Source of the DNA: Neobacillus drentensis
GTDB lineage: Bacteria; Bacillota; Bacilli; Bacillales; Cytobacillaceae
Reading direction: 5' to 3'
Assembly (NCBI RefSeq): GCF_021560175.1
Contig: NZ_CP091110.1
Coordinates: forward strand, 4,342,501 to 4,406,500
DNA length: 64,000 nucleotides
The position numbers were made by a program, and so were the translations under genes. This document shows, one piece after another, positions 56,138-64,000 of this stretch. Numbering within the stretch: the stretch's first letter is position 1; every line of letters starts with the position of its first letter. Under the pieces are notes generated by a model. The model worked only from the letters and a program-made list of their open reading frames with translations. It had not been told where the DNA came from and searched no databases.

Positions 56138-56224
56138 ATGGATGGCGGATTTGGATCCGGTTTTGCTTTAATCGTCGTTTTATTTATCTTGTTAATTATT
56201 GTTGGTGCTTCCTGGGTTTACTAA
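56138..56224 (+). CDS. YjcZ-family tiny sporulation protein, 28 aa
   Basis: A 28-residue protein: a Gly/Phe-rich head MDGGFGSGF followed by one hydrophobic helix (ALIVVLFILLIIVGASWVY), which is the pattern of YjcZ/SscA-like small membrane proteins that are abundant in spores of Bacillus. It has an excellent AAGGAGG site eight bases before the ATG and its own terminator, so it is a real gene despite its size. The exact role is unknown. Confidence 0.85.
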   Translation: MDGGFGSGFALIVVLFILLIIVGASWVY

Positions 56225-56277
56225 GAAGTCGAGAGCTCCGGCAAGACGTTTTAATTAGTCAATAAGAAATTAAAAGG

Positions 56278-56310
56278 AAAGGATCCGTCAATTTGGCGGA
56301 TCTTTTTTAC
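56278..56310 (+). terminator. Terminator after the YjcZ-like gene
   Basis: GATCCGTC-AATTT-GGCGGATC stem followed by TTTTTTA on the plus strand. Confidence 0.88.
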
Positions 56311-56375
56311 CGGTTAAATGGCTAAGCCCTATATGGTAAACTATACATACACTACAATTATAAAGGGGTGATTTT

Positions 56376-56897
56376 TTGTACCCAAATGAGTATATCCAAT
56401 TTTTAGCTCATTTCCATGGTGACAGAGATTATTTTGAATGCCATGAGATACTTGAAGAGTATTGGAAAAAAAACGATAGCAGAAATAAAAACTCCATCTG
56501 GGTCGGCCTTATTTTATTAGCCGTATCGACCTATCATCACCGGAGAGAAAACTTTAATGGGGCCAAAAGAACATTAGAAAAAGCGATAAAGATTTTTAAG
56601 ACACAGTCCGATTTGGTAATAAAACTTGGAATTAACTTCCCATTGCTTCAAGATTTATTAAAAGAGCGCCTTTCCATCATCACCAATCAACAAAGATATA
56701 GTAGTTTTAACCTGCCAATAGGGGATCTAGCTCTATTGGAACTTTGCAAGAGATATTGTGAGCAGAATGGGGTTGTTTGGGGAATGGACAGTGACGTCGC
56801 CGATGATCATTTAGTTCATCGACACGTCTTACGTGATCGAACTAGTGTTATGGAAGAAAGAAATCAAGCTCTAAGATTAAGAAAAGGCAACGACTAA
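56376..56897 (+). CDS. ypuF: YpuF, DUF309 family protein
   Basis: A 173-aa soluble helical protein of the DUF309 family, recognised by the signature HGDRDYFECHEILEEYWKK and the later WVGLILLAVSTYHHRRENFNGA segment, with conserved His and Glu that could bind a metal. The start is TTG at 56376 after AAGGGGTGATTT. It is convergent with ribT, the same two neighbours as in B. subtilis. Function unknown. Confidence 0.85.
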   Translation: MYPNEYIQFLAHFHGDRDYFECHEILEEYWKKNDSRNKNSIWVGLILLAVSTYHHRRENFNGAKRTLEKAIKIFKTQSDLVIKLGINFPLLQDLLKERLSIITNQQRYSSFNLPIGDLALLELCKRYCEQNGVVWGMDSDVADDHLVHRHVLRDRTSVMEERNQALRLRKGND

Positions 56898-56910
56898 TTC
56901 GTTGCCTCTT
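56882..56910. terminator. Bidirectional terminator between ypuF and ribT
   Basis: GGCAACG-ACTAATT-CGTTGCC stem flanked by GAAAA and CTTT. The ypuF stop codon TAA lies inside the loop. It serves the two convergent genes. Confidence 0.8.
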
Positions 56911-56918
56911 TAGATATC

Positions 56919-57278
<360 letters not shown>

Positions 57279-57444
57279 TCATTATATTAAATAAACCGCT
57301 TATTCTGTCTGGTTTAACAATAGTATATTTTTTCCCAATCATTAAATTATAAACCCTTATTCATTATATGTAATTTAAATTTATAGTGTTTCACTAAACA
57401 TCATCATACATAAATAATGGGCATTCTCCAAAAAGTAGCATCCA

Positions 57445-57537
57445 TTATCTACTAGGAACAATAAAAATCCAGTAAATCAATCCCCAGATTACAGAGAGAC
57501 CAATAAGGATACCAAATAATAACCAGTTACTTTTCAT
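57445..57537 (-). CDS. Possible small membrane protein, 30 aa
   Basis: Short frame MKSNWLLFGILIGLSVIWGL and ten further residues with one hydrophobic helix and a Pro-Ser-Arg end. GGAGG lies 11 bases upstream of the ATG, slightly far but usable. It is within the 489-nt stretch between ribT and ypuA, where I see nothing else convincing. No family recognised; could be chance, but codon content and site make it plausible. Confidence 0.45.
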   Translation of the reverse strand: MKSNWLLFGILIGLSVIWGLIYWIFIVPSR

Positions 57538-57758
57538 AATAGAAAGTTCCTCCAAAAGCATTCTATCCTGCCATCATTCTACACTATATAACAAAAATAA
57601 TCTATTCTCTCTTTTTAGTGTTCTTGAATGTACACGAAAGTTTCAAACTATGAAACTCCCAGATAAAAAATTCGTTTATATTTGAGCTTTCAGTTATATT
57701 AGTAAAAGAGATTTTATATTTATTTTAAGATCTGCTTAAAATTTCAAGGAGGCATAAA

Positions 57759-58622
57759 ATGAAAAGATTTCTCATTCTTCTGCTCGTATCACTAATTAGC
57801 CTTTATCCTACCCATAGTTTGGCTGATATGGCTGAAGGGGATATGATTGTTACTCTAGGAGAAAATTTAACAGAAGAGCAAAAAAGTAATTTATTAGAAG
57901 AGATGGGCGCACCTGCAGATGTACAAATTGTTACTGTTACAAATCAAGAAGAACATCAATATTTAGGAAAATACATTGCGAAATCTCTTATTGGCACCAA
58001 GGCCATTTCCTCATCTGCTATAACTATTTCCTCTAAGGGTGCGGGGATTAAGGTTAAAACAAAGAATATCAACTGGGTTACGGATGAGATGTATGTCAAT
58101 GCCCTGATTACAGCTGGGGTTAAAGATGCCAACATCTATATAACTGCCCCTATTTCTGTATCAGGAACAGCCGCTTTAACAGGAATTATTAAGGCCTATG
58201 AAATTTCTGCAGATAAAACAATTCCAGAAGATGTAAAACAGGCTGCGAATGAAGAAATGGTGGAAACAGCAAAACTAGGCGACTCTATTGGAGATAAGAA
58301 TGCCGCTGCACTTATTGCAAAAGTAAAAGAGGAAATTGCCAAGAATAAGCCGAAAAATGACGCAGAATTACGAAGCATCATTGAACAAGCTGCTAAAGAT
58401 TTAAATGTGGCTTTATCAGAAGCTGAAATGAACAAGTTAATGGACTTTTTTAACAAGCTGATTGATTTAAATATTAACTGGAACCAAGTAAGTGATCAGC
58501 TTAATAAAGCTAAAGATCAAATTTCTAAATTTCTGCAGTCTGATGAGGGACAAGGCTTTTTAGAGAAGCTTAAACAATTTTTCATCTGGTTAATTGATGC
58601 AATAAAATCACTTTTTTCATAA
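57759..58622 (+). CDS. ypuA: Exported DUF1002 protein YpuA
   Basis: A 287-aa secreted or surface protein: signal peptide (residues ~1-22, ending HSLA), then the DUF1002 body (MIVTLGENLTEEQKSNLLEE, a Thr/Ile-rich middle with ITVSGTAALTG-like 'ISVSGTAALTGIIKAYE') and a helical C-terminus. In B. subtilis ypuA lies next to lysA and is linked to cell-envelope stress regulation. It is plus-strand and convergent with lysA. Ribosome site CAAGGAGGCATAAA. Confidence 0.88.
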   Translation: MKRFLILLLVSLISLYPTHSLADMAEGDMIVTLGENLTEEQKSNLLEEMGAPADVQIVTVTNQEEHQYLGKYIAKSLIGTKAISSSAITISSKGAGIKVKTKNINWVTDEMYVNALITAGVKDANIYITAPISVSGTAALTGIIKAYEISADKTIPEDVKQAANEEMVETAKLGDSIGDKNAAALIAKVKEEIAKNKPKNDAELRSIIEQAAKDLNVALSEAEMNKLMDFFNKLIDLNINWNQVSDQLNKAKDQISKFLQSDEGQGFLEKLKQFFIWLIDAIKSLFS

Positions 58623-58633
58623 ATTTTCAATTA

Positions 58634-58668
58634 TGAAAAGCTGCCGCAAAAATTGCGGCAGCTTTTCT
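58634..58668. terminator. Bidirectional terminator between ypuA and lysA
   Basis: AAAAGCTGCCGCAA-AAA-TTGCGGCAGCTTTT, a perfect 14-bp stem with A/T tracts on both sides, between the convergent genes. Confidence 0.92.
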
Positions 58669-58702
58669 AATGTTCTAGTATTAACAACAGGTACTTTCGT
58701 GC

Positions 58703-60007
58703 TTATTTTAATGGTAAATCCAATCGGACTAAGTCCTCATAGGTTTCTCTTTTCACTACAAGTGTGGCTCTTCCGTTTTCTGCGAACACCACCGCGGGGC
58801 GAGGAATCCGGTTATAGTTGTTAGCCATTGAATAGCCGTATGCCCCTGTACAAAATACTGCGAGTATATCTTCTTCCCCAGCTTCGGGCAGCGGAAGATC
58901 CCATATTAACATGTCACCTGATTCACAGCATTTTCCAGCAATTGAGACGGTTTGATTTGCCTTAGCTAATGGTTTATTAGCGAGCACAGCTTCATATTTT
59001 GCTTGATAAAGGGCCGGGCGGATGTTATCACTCATACCCCCATCAACAGCCAAATATTTTCTAACACCTGGAACATCCTTTGATGAACCAACCTGATATA
59101 AGGTAATACCAGCATCCCCAACAAGTGAGCGCCCTGGCTCAATCCATATTTCTGGCATTTTAAGGGAATGCTGCTCCGTCAAATGTTTTACTTCGGTAAT
59201 GATTTCACGAACATACTGTGAGGGAAGAATCGGTTCATCTTCCTTTGTATAACGAATCCCGAAGCCGCCGCCTAAGTTTAGCACTTTAGCTTCAAATGAA
59301 AATTCATTTTTCCACTGTTCTAGCTTTTCAACTATTTTTTTAGCTGCCAATAAGAAACCGGTAGTTTCAAATATCTGCGACCCAATATGGCAATGCAGAC
59401 CTAGAACATGAAAGTAGTTATCATCCATTGCCATTTTTACTGCCTCTTCTGCCTGTCCGTTTTGAAGGTCAAAGCCAAATTTTGAATCTTCTTGACCGGT
59501 TAAGATATAATCATGTGTATGTGCTTCAATGCCAGGTGTAACCCTTAAAAGAATATTCACAGTGGCATTTTTTTCCCGGCACAGTTCTTTTAACAGATTG
59601 AGTTCAAAAAAATTATCAACGACAATACAGCCAATTTTATGGTCTAATGCCATCTCCAACTCTTCTCTGCTTTTATTATTACCATGAAAATGAATTCTTT
59701 CCACAGGGAAACCAGCAACGATAGCCGTATATAACTCCCCTCCAGATACTACATCCAGAGATAATCCCTCTTCCTCAGCCAACTGAATCATGGCGACGGT
59801 TGAAAAAGCTTTGCTAGCATACGCTACCTGGGCAACTACATTTAAATCATCAAATGTTTGCTTAAACCCCCGTGCTCTTTCTCTCATTAAGGCTACATCA
59901 TATACATACAGAGGAGTCCCATATTGCCGTGTTAACTCAACGGCATCAACTCCGCCTATTTCTAGATTTCCGTTCTTATTTACACCTGTTGAACCGTAAA
60001 AATACAT
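58703..60007 (-). CDS. lysA: Diaminopimelate decarboxylase
   Basis: PLP enzyme that makes L-lysine from meso-diaminopimelate, the last step of lysine synthesis. The 434-aa protein has the alanine-racemase-fold barrel with the PLP lysine in VAYASKAFST, the phosphate loop LNLGGGFGIRY, EPGRSLVGDAG, and the C-terminal CCESGD with the catalytic cysteine. It lies between spoVAF and ypuA as in B. subtilis. No lysine riboswitch was seen in the ~160-nt leader. Confidence 0.96.
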   Translation of the reverse strand: MYFYGSTGVNKNGNLEIGGVDAVELTRQYGTPLYVYDVALMRERARGFKQTFDDLNVVAQVAYASKAFSTVAMIQLAEEEGLSLDVVSGGELYTAIVAGFPVERIHFHGNNKSREELEMALDHKIGCIVVDNFFELNLLKELCREKNATVNILLRVTPGIEAHTHDYILTGQEDSKFGFDLQNGQAEEAVKMAMDDNYFHVLGLHCHIGSQIFETTGFLLAAKKIVEKLEQWKNEFSFEAKVLNLGGGFGIRYTKEDEPILPSQYVREIITEVKHLTEQHSLKMPEIWIEPGRSLVGDAGITLYQVGSSKDVPGVRKYLAVDGGMSDNIRPALYQAKYEAVLANKPLAKANQTVSIAGKCCESGDMLIWDLPLPEAGEEDILAVFCTGAYGYSMANNYNRIPRPAVVFAENGRATLVVKRETYEDLVRLDLPLK

Positions 60008-60171
60008 TCCCTCTCCCTCTCTCCGCCTGCGCTACTATAGTCTATGGACAATCTTCAAATAAATAGACAGAATCTACAAAAAGATAATGCCTATTTTTTG
60101 ACTATTTTAACCCTTTAGTTAAATAAAATAAATTTAGCACAACTTATATAAAACTGCAATTACAAAAACGA

Positions 60172-61662
60172 TTATTTCTTATTTGCACCTGGCGGCTGCC
60201 TATAACGATTTCGCGGCCGAACAATACTTGGTCTTAGCATCGAGCCTGGAATGGCACGACGAACGAGAATTTGCATAAATCCTTTGGGCTCAAAAGGAAG
60301 AAAAGGCCAAAAGTATGGTGTGTTAAACGCACGCATATTGACAGCAAATAAAAACATAACCGTACTTCCAATCACCAATCCTGGTGTATGGAACATCGCT
60401 ACCAAAATCATAAGTATCATTCTGCCAATCTTATTCGCTACACCTAATTCATAACTTGGGGTTGTAAAAGTACCAATTCCGGCTACTGCAACATAAAGGA
60501 TGACTTCGGGAACAAATAGTCCTACATCAATCGCAATCTGACCAATCAAAACAGCGGCAATTAAACCCATTGCTGTTGATAACGGGGTTGGAGTATGTAT
60601 AGCGGCCATTCTTAAAAATTCAATCCCAAAATCAGCTAATAGCAATTGAACAACTACCGGAATATTGGTTTGTTTATTCGGTCCAATAAACGCTATATTT
60701 TCAGGTAATAGTGACGGTTCCAACACAAATAGTAACCAAAGTGGCAGTAATATGATGGAAGCTAAAATGCCTAAAAATCTTGTCCATCTAACAAAGGTTC
60801 CCATTGCCGGGGATTCACGAAATTCTTCTGCGTGCTGAACATGATGAAAATAAGTTGCTGGAGTAATAATGACACTAGGTGATGTATCACAGTAAATAAT
60901 GACATGACCTTCTAATATATGGGCTGCAGCAACATCTGCTCTTTCAGTATATCTAACCATTGGAAAAGGATTCCATCCTTGTTTTACTATGAATTCCTCA
61001 ATCGTTTTATCTCCCATTGGAATCCCGTCTACTTGAATCGCTTTTATTTCTTTTCTTAAAATATTTAATAAATCAGCATCTGCGACATCTTCTAAATAGC
61101 CTAGTGCCACATCCGTTTTTGACCTCTCGCCTACTTTAATCATTTCAAAACGCAGGCGTTCATCCCGAATTCTCCGTCTCGTTAGCGCTGTATTTAAGAT
61201 GATATTTTCAACAAATCCATCACGTGAACCCCGAACAACCTTCTCCGTGTCTGGTTCTTGAGGAGTCCGCCCTGGATAACTTCGGACATCAACGGCTAAT
61301 GCCGTATTTTCACCTTCAATAACGACGACAATCTGACCGGAAAGGACTAAATCCACGAGTTCATCTAATTTATGAATCGGCTGTACGGATTGATTGAGAA
61401 GGCGATTATATATAAGTTTATAAATATCAGCCGATTGTTTTTCATGGTCGTTTAGCTGGACTAATTCTTCTATTAGTTCAATGATATAACGGGTATCACA
61501 AAGACCATTACAATAGTATATTTGTACATCTTTCTTGAGGATGTTCAGCTTTCTAACCCCTAAGTCAAAGCTGATGCCAAGCCCTACTCTTTGTTTCATA
61601 TAGTTTTCAATCTCATTTACGGATTCAGGGATTGGCCATTTTTGCTCATTGCTCCTTGACAT
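60172..61662 (-). CDS. spoVAF: Stage V sporulation protein AF
   Basis: GerA-A-subunit-like membrane protein of the SpoVA set, involved in germination of B. subtilis spores. The 496-aa protein has a soluble first half ([39 protein letters not shown] region) and a membrane half with helices between ~300 and 450. The ATG at 61662 follows AAAGGAGTGGCTTTC and overlaps the end of spoVAEA by 17 bases. Confidence 0.95.
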   Translation of the reverse strand: MSRSNEQKWPIPESVNEIENYMKQRVGLGISFDLGVRKLNILKKDVQIYYCNGLCDTRYIIELIEELVQLNDHEKQSADIYKLIYNRLLNQSVQPIHKLDELVDLVLSGQIVVVIEGENTALAVDVRSYPGRTPQEPDTEKVVRGSRDGFVENIILNTALTRRRIRDERLRFEMIKVGERSKTDVALGYLEDVADADLLNILRKEIKAIQVDGIPMGDKTIEEFIVKQGWNPFPMVRYTERADVAAAHILEGHVIIYCDTSPSVIITPATYFHHVQHAEEFRESPAMGTFVRWTRFLGILASIILLPLWLLFVLEPSLLPENIAFIGPNKQTNIPVVVQLLLADFGIEFLRMAAIHTPTPLSTAMGLIAAVLIGQIAIDVGLFVPEVILYVAVAGIGTFTTPSYELGVANKIGRMILMILVAMFHTPGLVIGSTVMFLFAVNMRAFNTPYFWPFLPFEPKGFMQILVRRAIPGSMLRPSIVRPRNRYRQPPGANKK

Positions 61663-62224
61663 GAAAGCCACTCCTTTCAAGTATAAGTTCTACTGCCTTT
61701 TTGGTGATGGGAGCACCCAATTTATATGAATCATGCCGGGCCATTTTTCCAATATCACCAACTCCAACAATAATAGGGATATCTAATTCATCAAGACAAT
61801 ATACTGTATCTCCGTTAATCCTCCCTAGTTCAAGCTCTTGTATTCCATATTTGTCGACACCATAGGGGGTTAAGATTCCATCACGATCAATACTAACATC
61901 TACCCTTGTCCATTCCTCATGCCTTGATCTTGCCGCAACTGCTATGGCTCCTAAAACTTCTATATCCTCATGTGTGGCAACATATTTCAAAGCCGATTCG
62001 CCCGCACCTTCCCCCACGATACCGCTATCATCAAACATCACTAATACTGGGTCATAAGGTGTTTTTTTTATTAACTTCACGATTTCTGGTCCTGATAATT
62101 TGGAAGGATTTCCATAGGAACTGGTAATACAACGCCCACCAATCTCTTGGGCTACATGTTCAACAGCCCTTTTTGCATATTCATCACCGTCAGTAATTAA
62201 AATGACGTGCCTCCGAATACTCAT
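61646..62224 (-). CDS. spoVAEA: Stage V sporulation protein AE (SpoVAEa)
   Basis: Soluble 192-aa SpoVA component with the start [20 protein letters not shown] and the family segments [17 protein letters not shown] and [23 protein letters not shown]. In B. subtilis it follows spoVAEb; here it directly follows spoVAB after a 76-nt gap, so spoVAC, spoVAD and spoVAEb are missing at this locus. Ribosome site AGGAAGGGACAT. Confidence 0.94.
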   Translation of the reverse strand: MSIRRHVILITDGDEYAKRAVEHVAQEIGGRCITSSYGNPSKLSGPEIVKLIKKTPYDPVLVMFDDSGIVGEGAGESALKYVATHEDIEVLGAIAVAARSRHEEWTRVDVSIDRDGILTPYGVDKYGIQELELGRINGDTVYCLDELDIPIIVGVGDIGKMARHDSYKLGAPITKKAVELILERSGFHVKEQ

Positions 62225-62300
62225 ACTTTGATGTCCCTTCCTAATTAAAGAGTAATGTTGTCTTACATATTTGGGTTGTTCAAGGCCGTTTTTTTATTTT

Positions 62301-62723
62301 TTATTGTTTTATAAAATATAGCCACTGAAAAATCGACCCAAAAATTTTCCCTAACACAATCGCCATGATTAGAATGATAATTTGTCCATCTAGCCGGATT
62401 CTTTTTGTGAGAATGGGAAACACATTTACGACCTCTGTTAACCCTGCGGCCAGCATTCCAACAAATACCCCCCCAGTAAGTCCTAAGGGGATTAAAAAAT
62501 AGACAGAGATATGTAATGCCGGGTCTCTTAAGCTTGCGAACACTCCAGCTAGTACTCCCAACACAACTGCCCATTCGTATAAATGAATCATTTTCATGGA
62601 TTTTGAAAGCTGTGTCAATCTAGGGATAATCCCCAGTACAGTTAAAAATGCCACAAAACCAGCGCCTACCATCAATCCACTTGCCAGACCTATAAAGATT
62701 ACCGACAGGATTTTAATCGTCAT
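62301..62723 (-). CDS. spoVAB: Stage V sporulation protein AB
   Basis: Small integral membrane protein of the SpoVA set, 140 aa with about four helices and the motif GLASGLMVGAGFVAFLTVLG at the start. It overlaps spoVAA by 11 bases. The length matches the B. subtilis ~141-aa protein. It ends normally, so the missing spoVAC-AD-AEb genes do not leave a fusion here. Confidence 0.92.
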   Translation of the reverse strand: MTIKILSVIFIGLASGLMVGAGFVAFLTVLGIIPRLTQLSKSMKMIHLYEWAVVLGVLAGVFASLRDPALHISVYFLIPLGLTGGVFVGMLAAGLTEVVNVFPILTKRIRLDGQIIILIMAIVLGKIFGSIFQWLYFIKQ

Positions 62724-63333
62724 CAATTTGCTTCATACTTTCCTTATTTTCATGGATAACCACATAATTATCTAAATCAAGCTGATAATTAAAAATTTCT
62801 ACTTCAAGTGGACTAGGTTCTTCATTTAAACGGTGTTTAAACACATGATTGAAAAAAAGAATCATTCCAAGCCCAAGACCAATCGAATAGGGGATTTGGA
62901 AGAGCAATGGTTTTACTGCCTTTTTTTCGGTAATGATGGTATATATCTTTTCCTGAACGCTTTGCATACTTACATCATCATGAAAATTCATAATGGTCAT
63001 TGCTGAACCAAAAAATAATAAAAACCAAATGAGGAGAAAAATAGGTAAAGAGACCTCTTTTTTCTTAAAAACCACTTCAACGATGGTTTGAGCCGGACCG
63101 ATGGATTGAACTTCGGCTTCCTCAATGATGGAGGTTATCTTCTTGATAACCTCCATCACATCTATGACGATGATATTTCGATCCATCTCTGTTACTTGAT
63201 AAATTATCATTGATTGTAATTTCATTAAAATCACTTCTGGGGCAATGATCTGGGCAACATCCTTTAAATAAATCTTTTCTTCTGGCCGGACATGGACACG
63301 ATGCCGCATGCGGATGTAGATTGTTTTTTCCAA
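62713..63333 (-). CDS. spoVAA: Stage V sporulation protein AA
   Basis: First SpoVA component; 206 aa, the same as B. subtilis, when started at TTG 63333 (MEKTIYIRMRHRVHVRPEE), with GGGAAG upstream. The longer frame beginning at 63396 lacks a ribosome site and lies inside the expected promoter region. It has a soluble N-terminal part (to ~95) and two membrane helices around 110-130 and 150-175. The gene should be under forespore SigG; the promoter was not resolved. Confidence 0.9.
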   Translation of the reverse strand: MEKTIYIRMRHRVHVRPEEKIYLKDVAQIIAPEVILMKLQSMIIYQVTEMDRNIIVIDVMEVIKKITSIIEEAEVQSIGPAQTIVEVVFKKKEVSLPIFLLIWFLLFFGSAMTIMNFHDDVSMQSVQEKIYTIITEKKAVKPLLFQIPYSIGLGLGMILFFNHVFKHRLNEEPSPLEVEIFNYQLDLDNYVVIHENKESMKQIDDD

Positions 63334-63407
63334 AACATTCACTTCCCACACATTAATTTCCTCATCAATAGTATGGATAATATTCAATACTTTCATGTAA
63401 GTAAATG

Positions 63408-63441
63408 AAAAACCGCATGGATCAGAGATCCATGCGGTCCT
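63408..63441 (-). terminator. Terminator overlapping the sigF stop codon
   Basis: ACCGCATGGAT-CAGAG-ATCCATGCGGT stem (63412-63438) followed by TTTTTC on the minus strand. The 5' arm is the coding end of sigF (DRMDL) and the stop codon lies in the loop. It separates sigF from the spoVA genes. Confidence 0.9.
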
Positions 63442-64000
63442 TCATTTGCTGTAATATCTTTTTTTCAAGCCGAGAAACCTGTACCTGGGATATTCCCAGC
63501 CTAACGGCCACTTCAGATTGGGTTTGATCTTTATAGTATCGCAAATAAACAATCAGTCTTTCTCGCTCATCAAGTTCACGAATTGCTTCTTTTAATGCTA
63601 TTTTATCAAACCATTTCCCTTCATTACCGTCATCAATTTGGTCCAGTAAGGTGATTGGATCGCCGTCATTTTCATATACAGTCTCATGAATAGAAGATGG
63701 TGTCCTGCTTGCTTCTTGGGCAAGGATTACATCCTCAGGAGATAATTCCAAATGAGCTGAAATCTCGTTCACAGTCGGAATTCTTCCAAGCGTTTTTGAT
63801 AATTCATCCTTCGCTTTTCGAATTCTATTCCCCATTTCTTTCAATGACCGGCTCACCTTTACCGTCCCGTCATCACGGATAAACCGTTGGATTTCACCAA
63901 TAATCATTGGTACTGCATAAGTGGAAAATTTGACATCGTAGGAAAGATCAAATTTATCAACAGATTTTAATAATCCAATACAACCAATTTGGAATAAGTC
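63422..64000 (-). CDS. sigF: RNA polymerase sigma-F factor, partial (5' end outside window)
   Basis: Forespore-specific sigma factor, early. The visible 192 residues include region 2 (DLFQIGCIGLLKSVDKFDL, KFSTYAVPMIIGEI), region 3 (GRIPTVNEISAHLELSPEDV) and region 4 (IVYLRYYKDQTQSEVAVRLG, SQVQVSRLEKKIL). The gene enters from the right edge, where spoIIAA-spoIIAB would be expected. The downstream order sigF-spoVAA is as in B. subtilis. Confidence 0.97.
   Translation of the reverse strand, partial: DLFQIGCIGLLKSVDKFDLSYDVKFSTYAVPMIIGEIQRFIRDDGTVKVSRSLKEMGNRIRKAKDELSKTLGRIPTVNEISAHLELSPEDVILAQEASRTPSSIHETVYENDGDPITLLDQIDDGNEGKWFDKIALKEAIRELDERERLIVYLRYYKDQTQSEVAVRLGISQVQVSRLEKKILQQMKDRMDL

Noticed and set aside
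56053..56265. 70-aa plus-strand frame around the YjcZ-like gene
   Set aside because: Different frame from the 28-aa gene, which has the AAGGAGG site and family sequence.
60008..60171. Possible lysine riboswitch upstream of lysA
   Set aside because: The region is too short (~160 nt) and the conserved L-box segments were not found.
62263..62574. 103-aa frame on the minus strand overlapping spoVAB
   Set aside because: Shadow of spoVAB in another frame, with no ribosome site and a composition unlike a protein; I checked it as a possible spoVAC remnant and saw no similarity.
63334..63396. Extended N-terminus of spoVAA
   Set aside because: No ribosome site at the upstream ATG, and the shorter form has exactly the length of the B. 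subtilis protein.

Overview
The window is an ordinary chromosomal segment of a low-GC, endospore-forming Bacillaceae (Firmicutes). Gene content and order closely match the Bacillus subtilis stretch that runs from the aro/hep/mtr region through spoIVA, der, cmk, sleB-ypeB, gudB, recQ, fer, sigX, resABCDE, dacB-spmAB and scpAB to lysA and the sigF/spoVA locus. Spore genes (spoIVA, cotJABC, sleB-ypeB, dacB-spmAB, spoVA, sigF), Gram-positive ribosome binding sites with many TTG/GTG starts, and menaquinone (heptaprenyl) genes support this. The genus cannot be fixed from the window; a Neobacillus/Bacillus-like organism is a guess. No rRNA, tRNA, CRISPR array, prophage or insertion sequence was seen. 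Function names rest on remembered family sequences and synteny, not on searches.

Layout. 1-7.9 kb: TPR protein ypiA (cut by the window edge), an unrecognised amidohydrolase-like gene, then the shikimate/aromatic cluster aroA-tyrA-hisC-aroH-aroB-aroC. 8-12.6 kb: ndk, the heptaprenyl diphosphate/menaquinone operon hepS-menG-hepT, mtrB (TRAP) with folE, and hup. 13-26.9 kb: spoIVA, yphF, yphE, gpsA, der, yphA, ypzI, fni, a ribosomal S1-like protein gene, plsC, cmk, ypfB, the germination pair sleB-ypeB, and prsW. 27-39 kb: asparaginase, ypdA, glutamate dehydrogenase, mecB/ypbH, a phosphoesterase, a CBS protein, cotJABC on the plus strand, ypbF-ypbE-ypbD, recQ, ypbB and ferredoxin. 39-49.8 kb: the riboflavin transporter ribU under an FMN riboswitch, an M23/LysM peptidase, sigX-rsiX, resABCDE and rluB. 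50-57.3 kb: dacB-spmA-spmB, an extended superoxide dismutase, ypuI, an unknown gene, scpA-scpB, a tiny YjcZ-like protein, ypuF and ribT. 57.4-64 kb: a small membrane ORF, ypuA, lysA, and sigF followed by a shortened spoVA set (AA, AB, AEa, AF).

How it fits together: the aro genes supply chorismate, which feeds aromatic amino acids, folate and menaquinone. folE starts the pterin branch, and hepST/menG complete menaquinone for the respiration that ResDE/ResABC manage. plsC, gpsA and fni serve lipid and isoprenoid precursors. der, rluB and the S1-like protein act in ribosome biogenesis or function. The spore genes cover forespore sigma activity, coat and cortex construction, and germination.

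No clearly new system is visible. The most informative signals are gene blocks absent from an otherwise syntenic backbone: trpEDCFBA, cheR, ypfA/motI, ribDEAH, and spoVAC-AD-AEb. Other points of interest are three long GC-rich intergenic repeats of the type scattered through Bacillaceae genomes, an amidohydrolase-like protein apparently without the metal-binding motif, two unrecognised small or medium ORFs, and several readable regulatory sites (FMN riboswitch with terminator, SigX-type autoregulatory promoter, SigE-type promoters).
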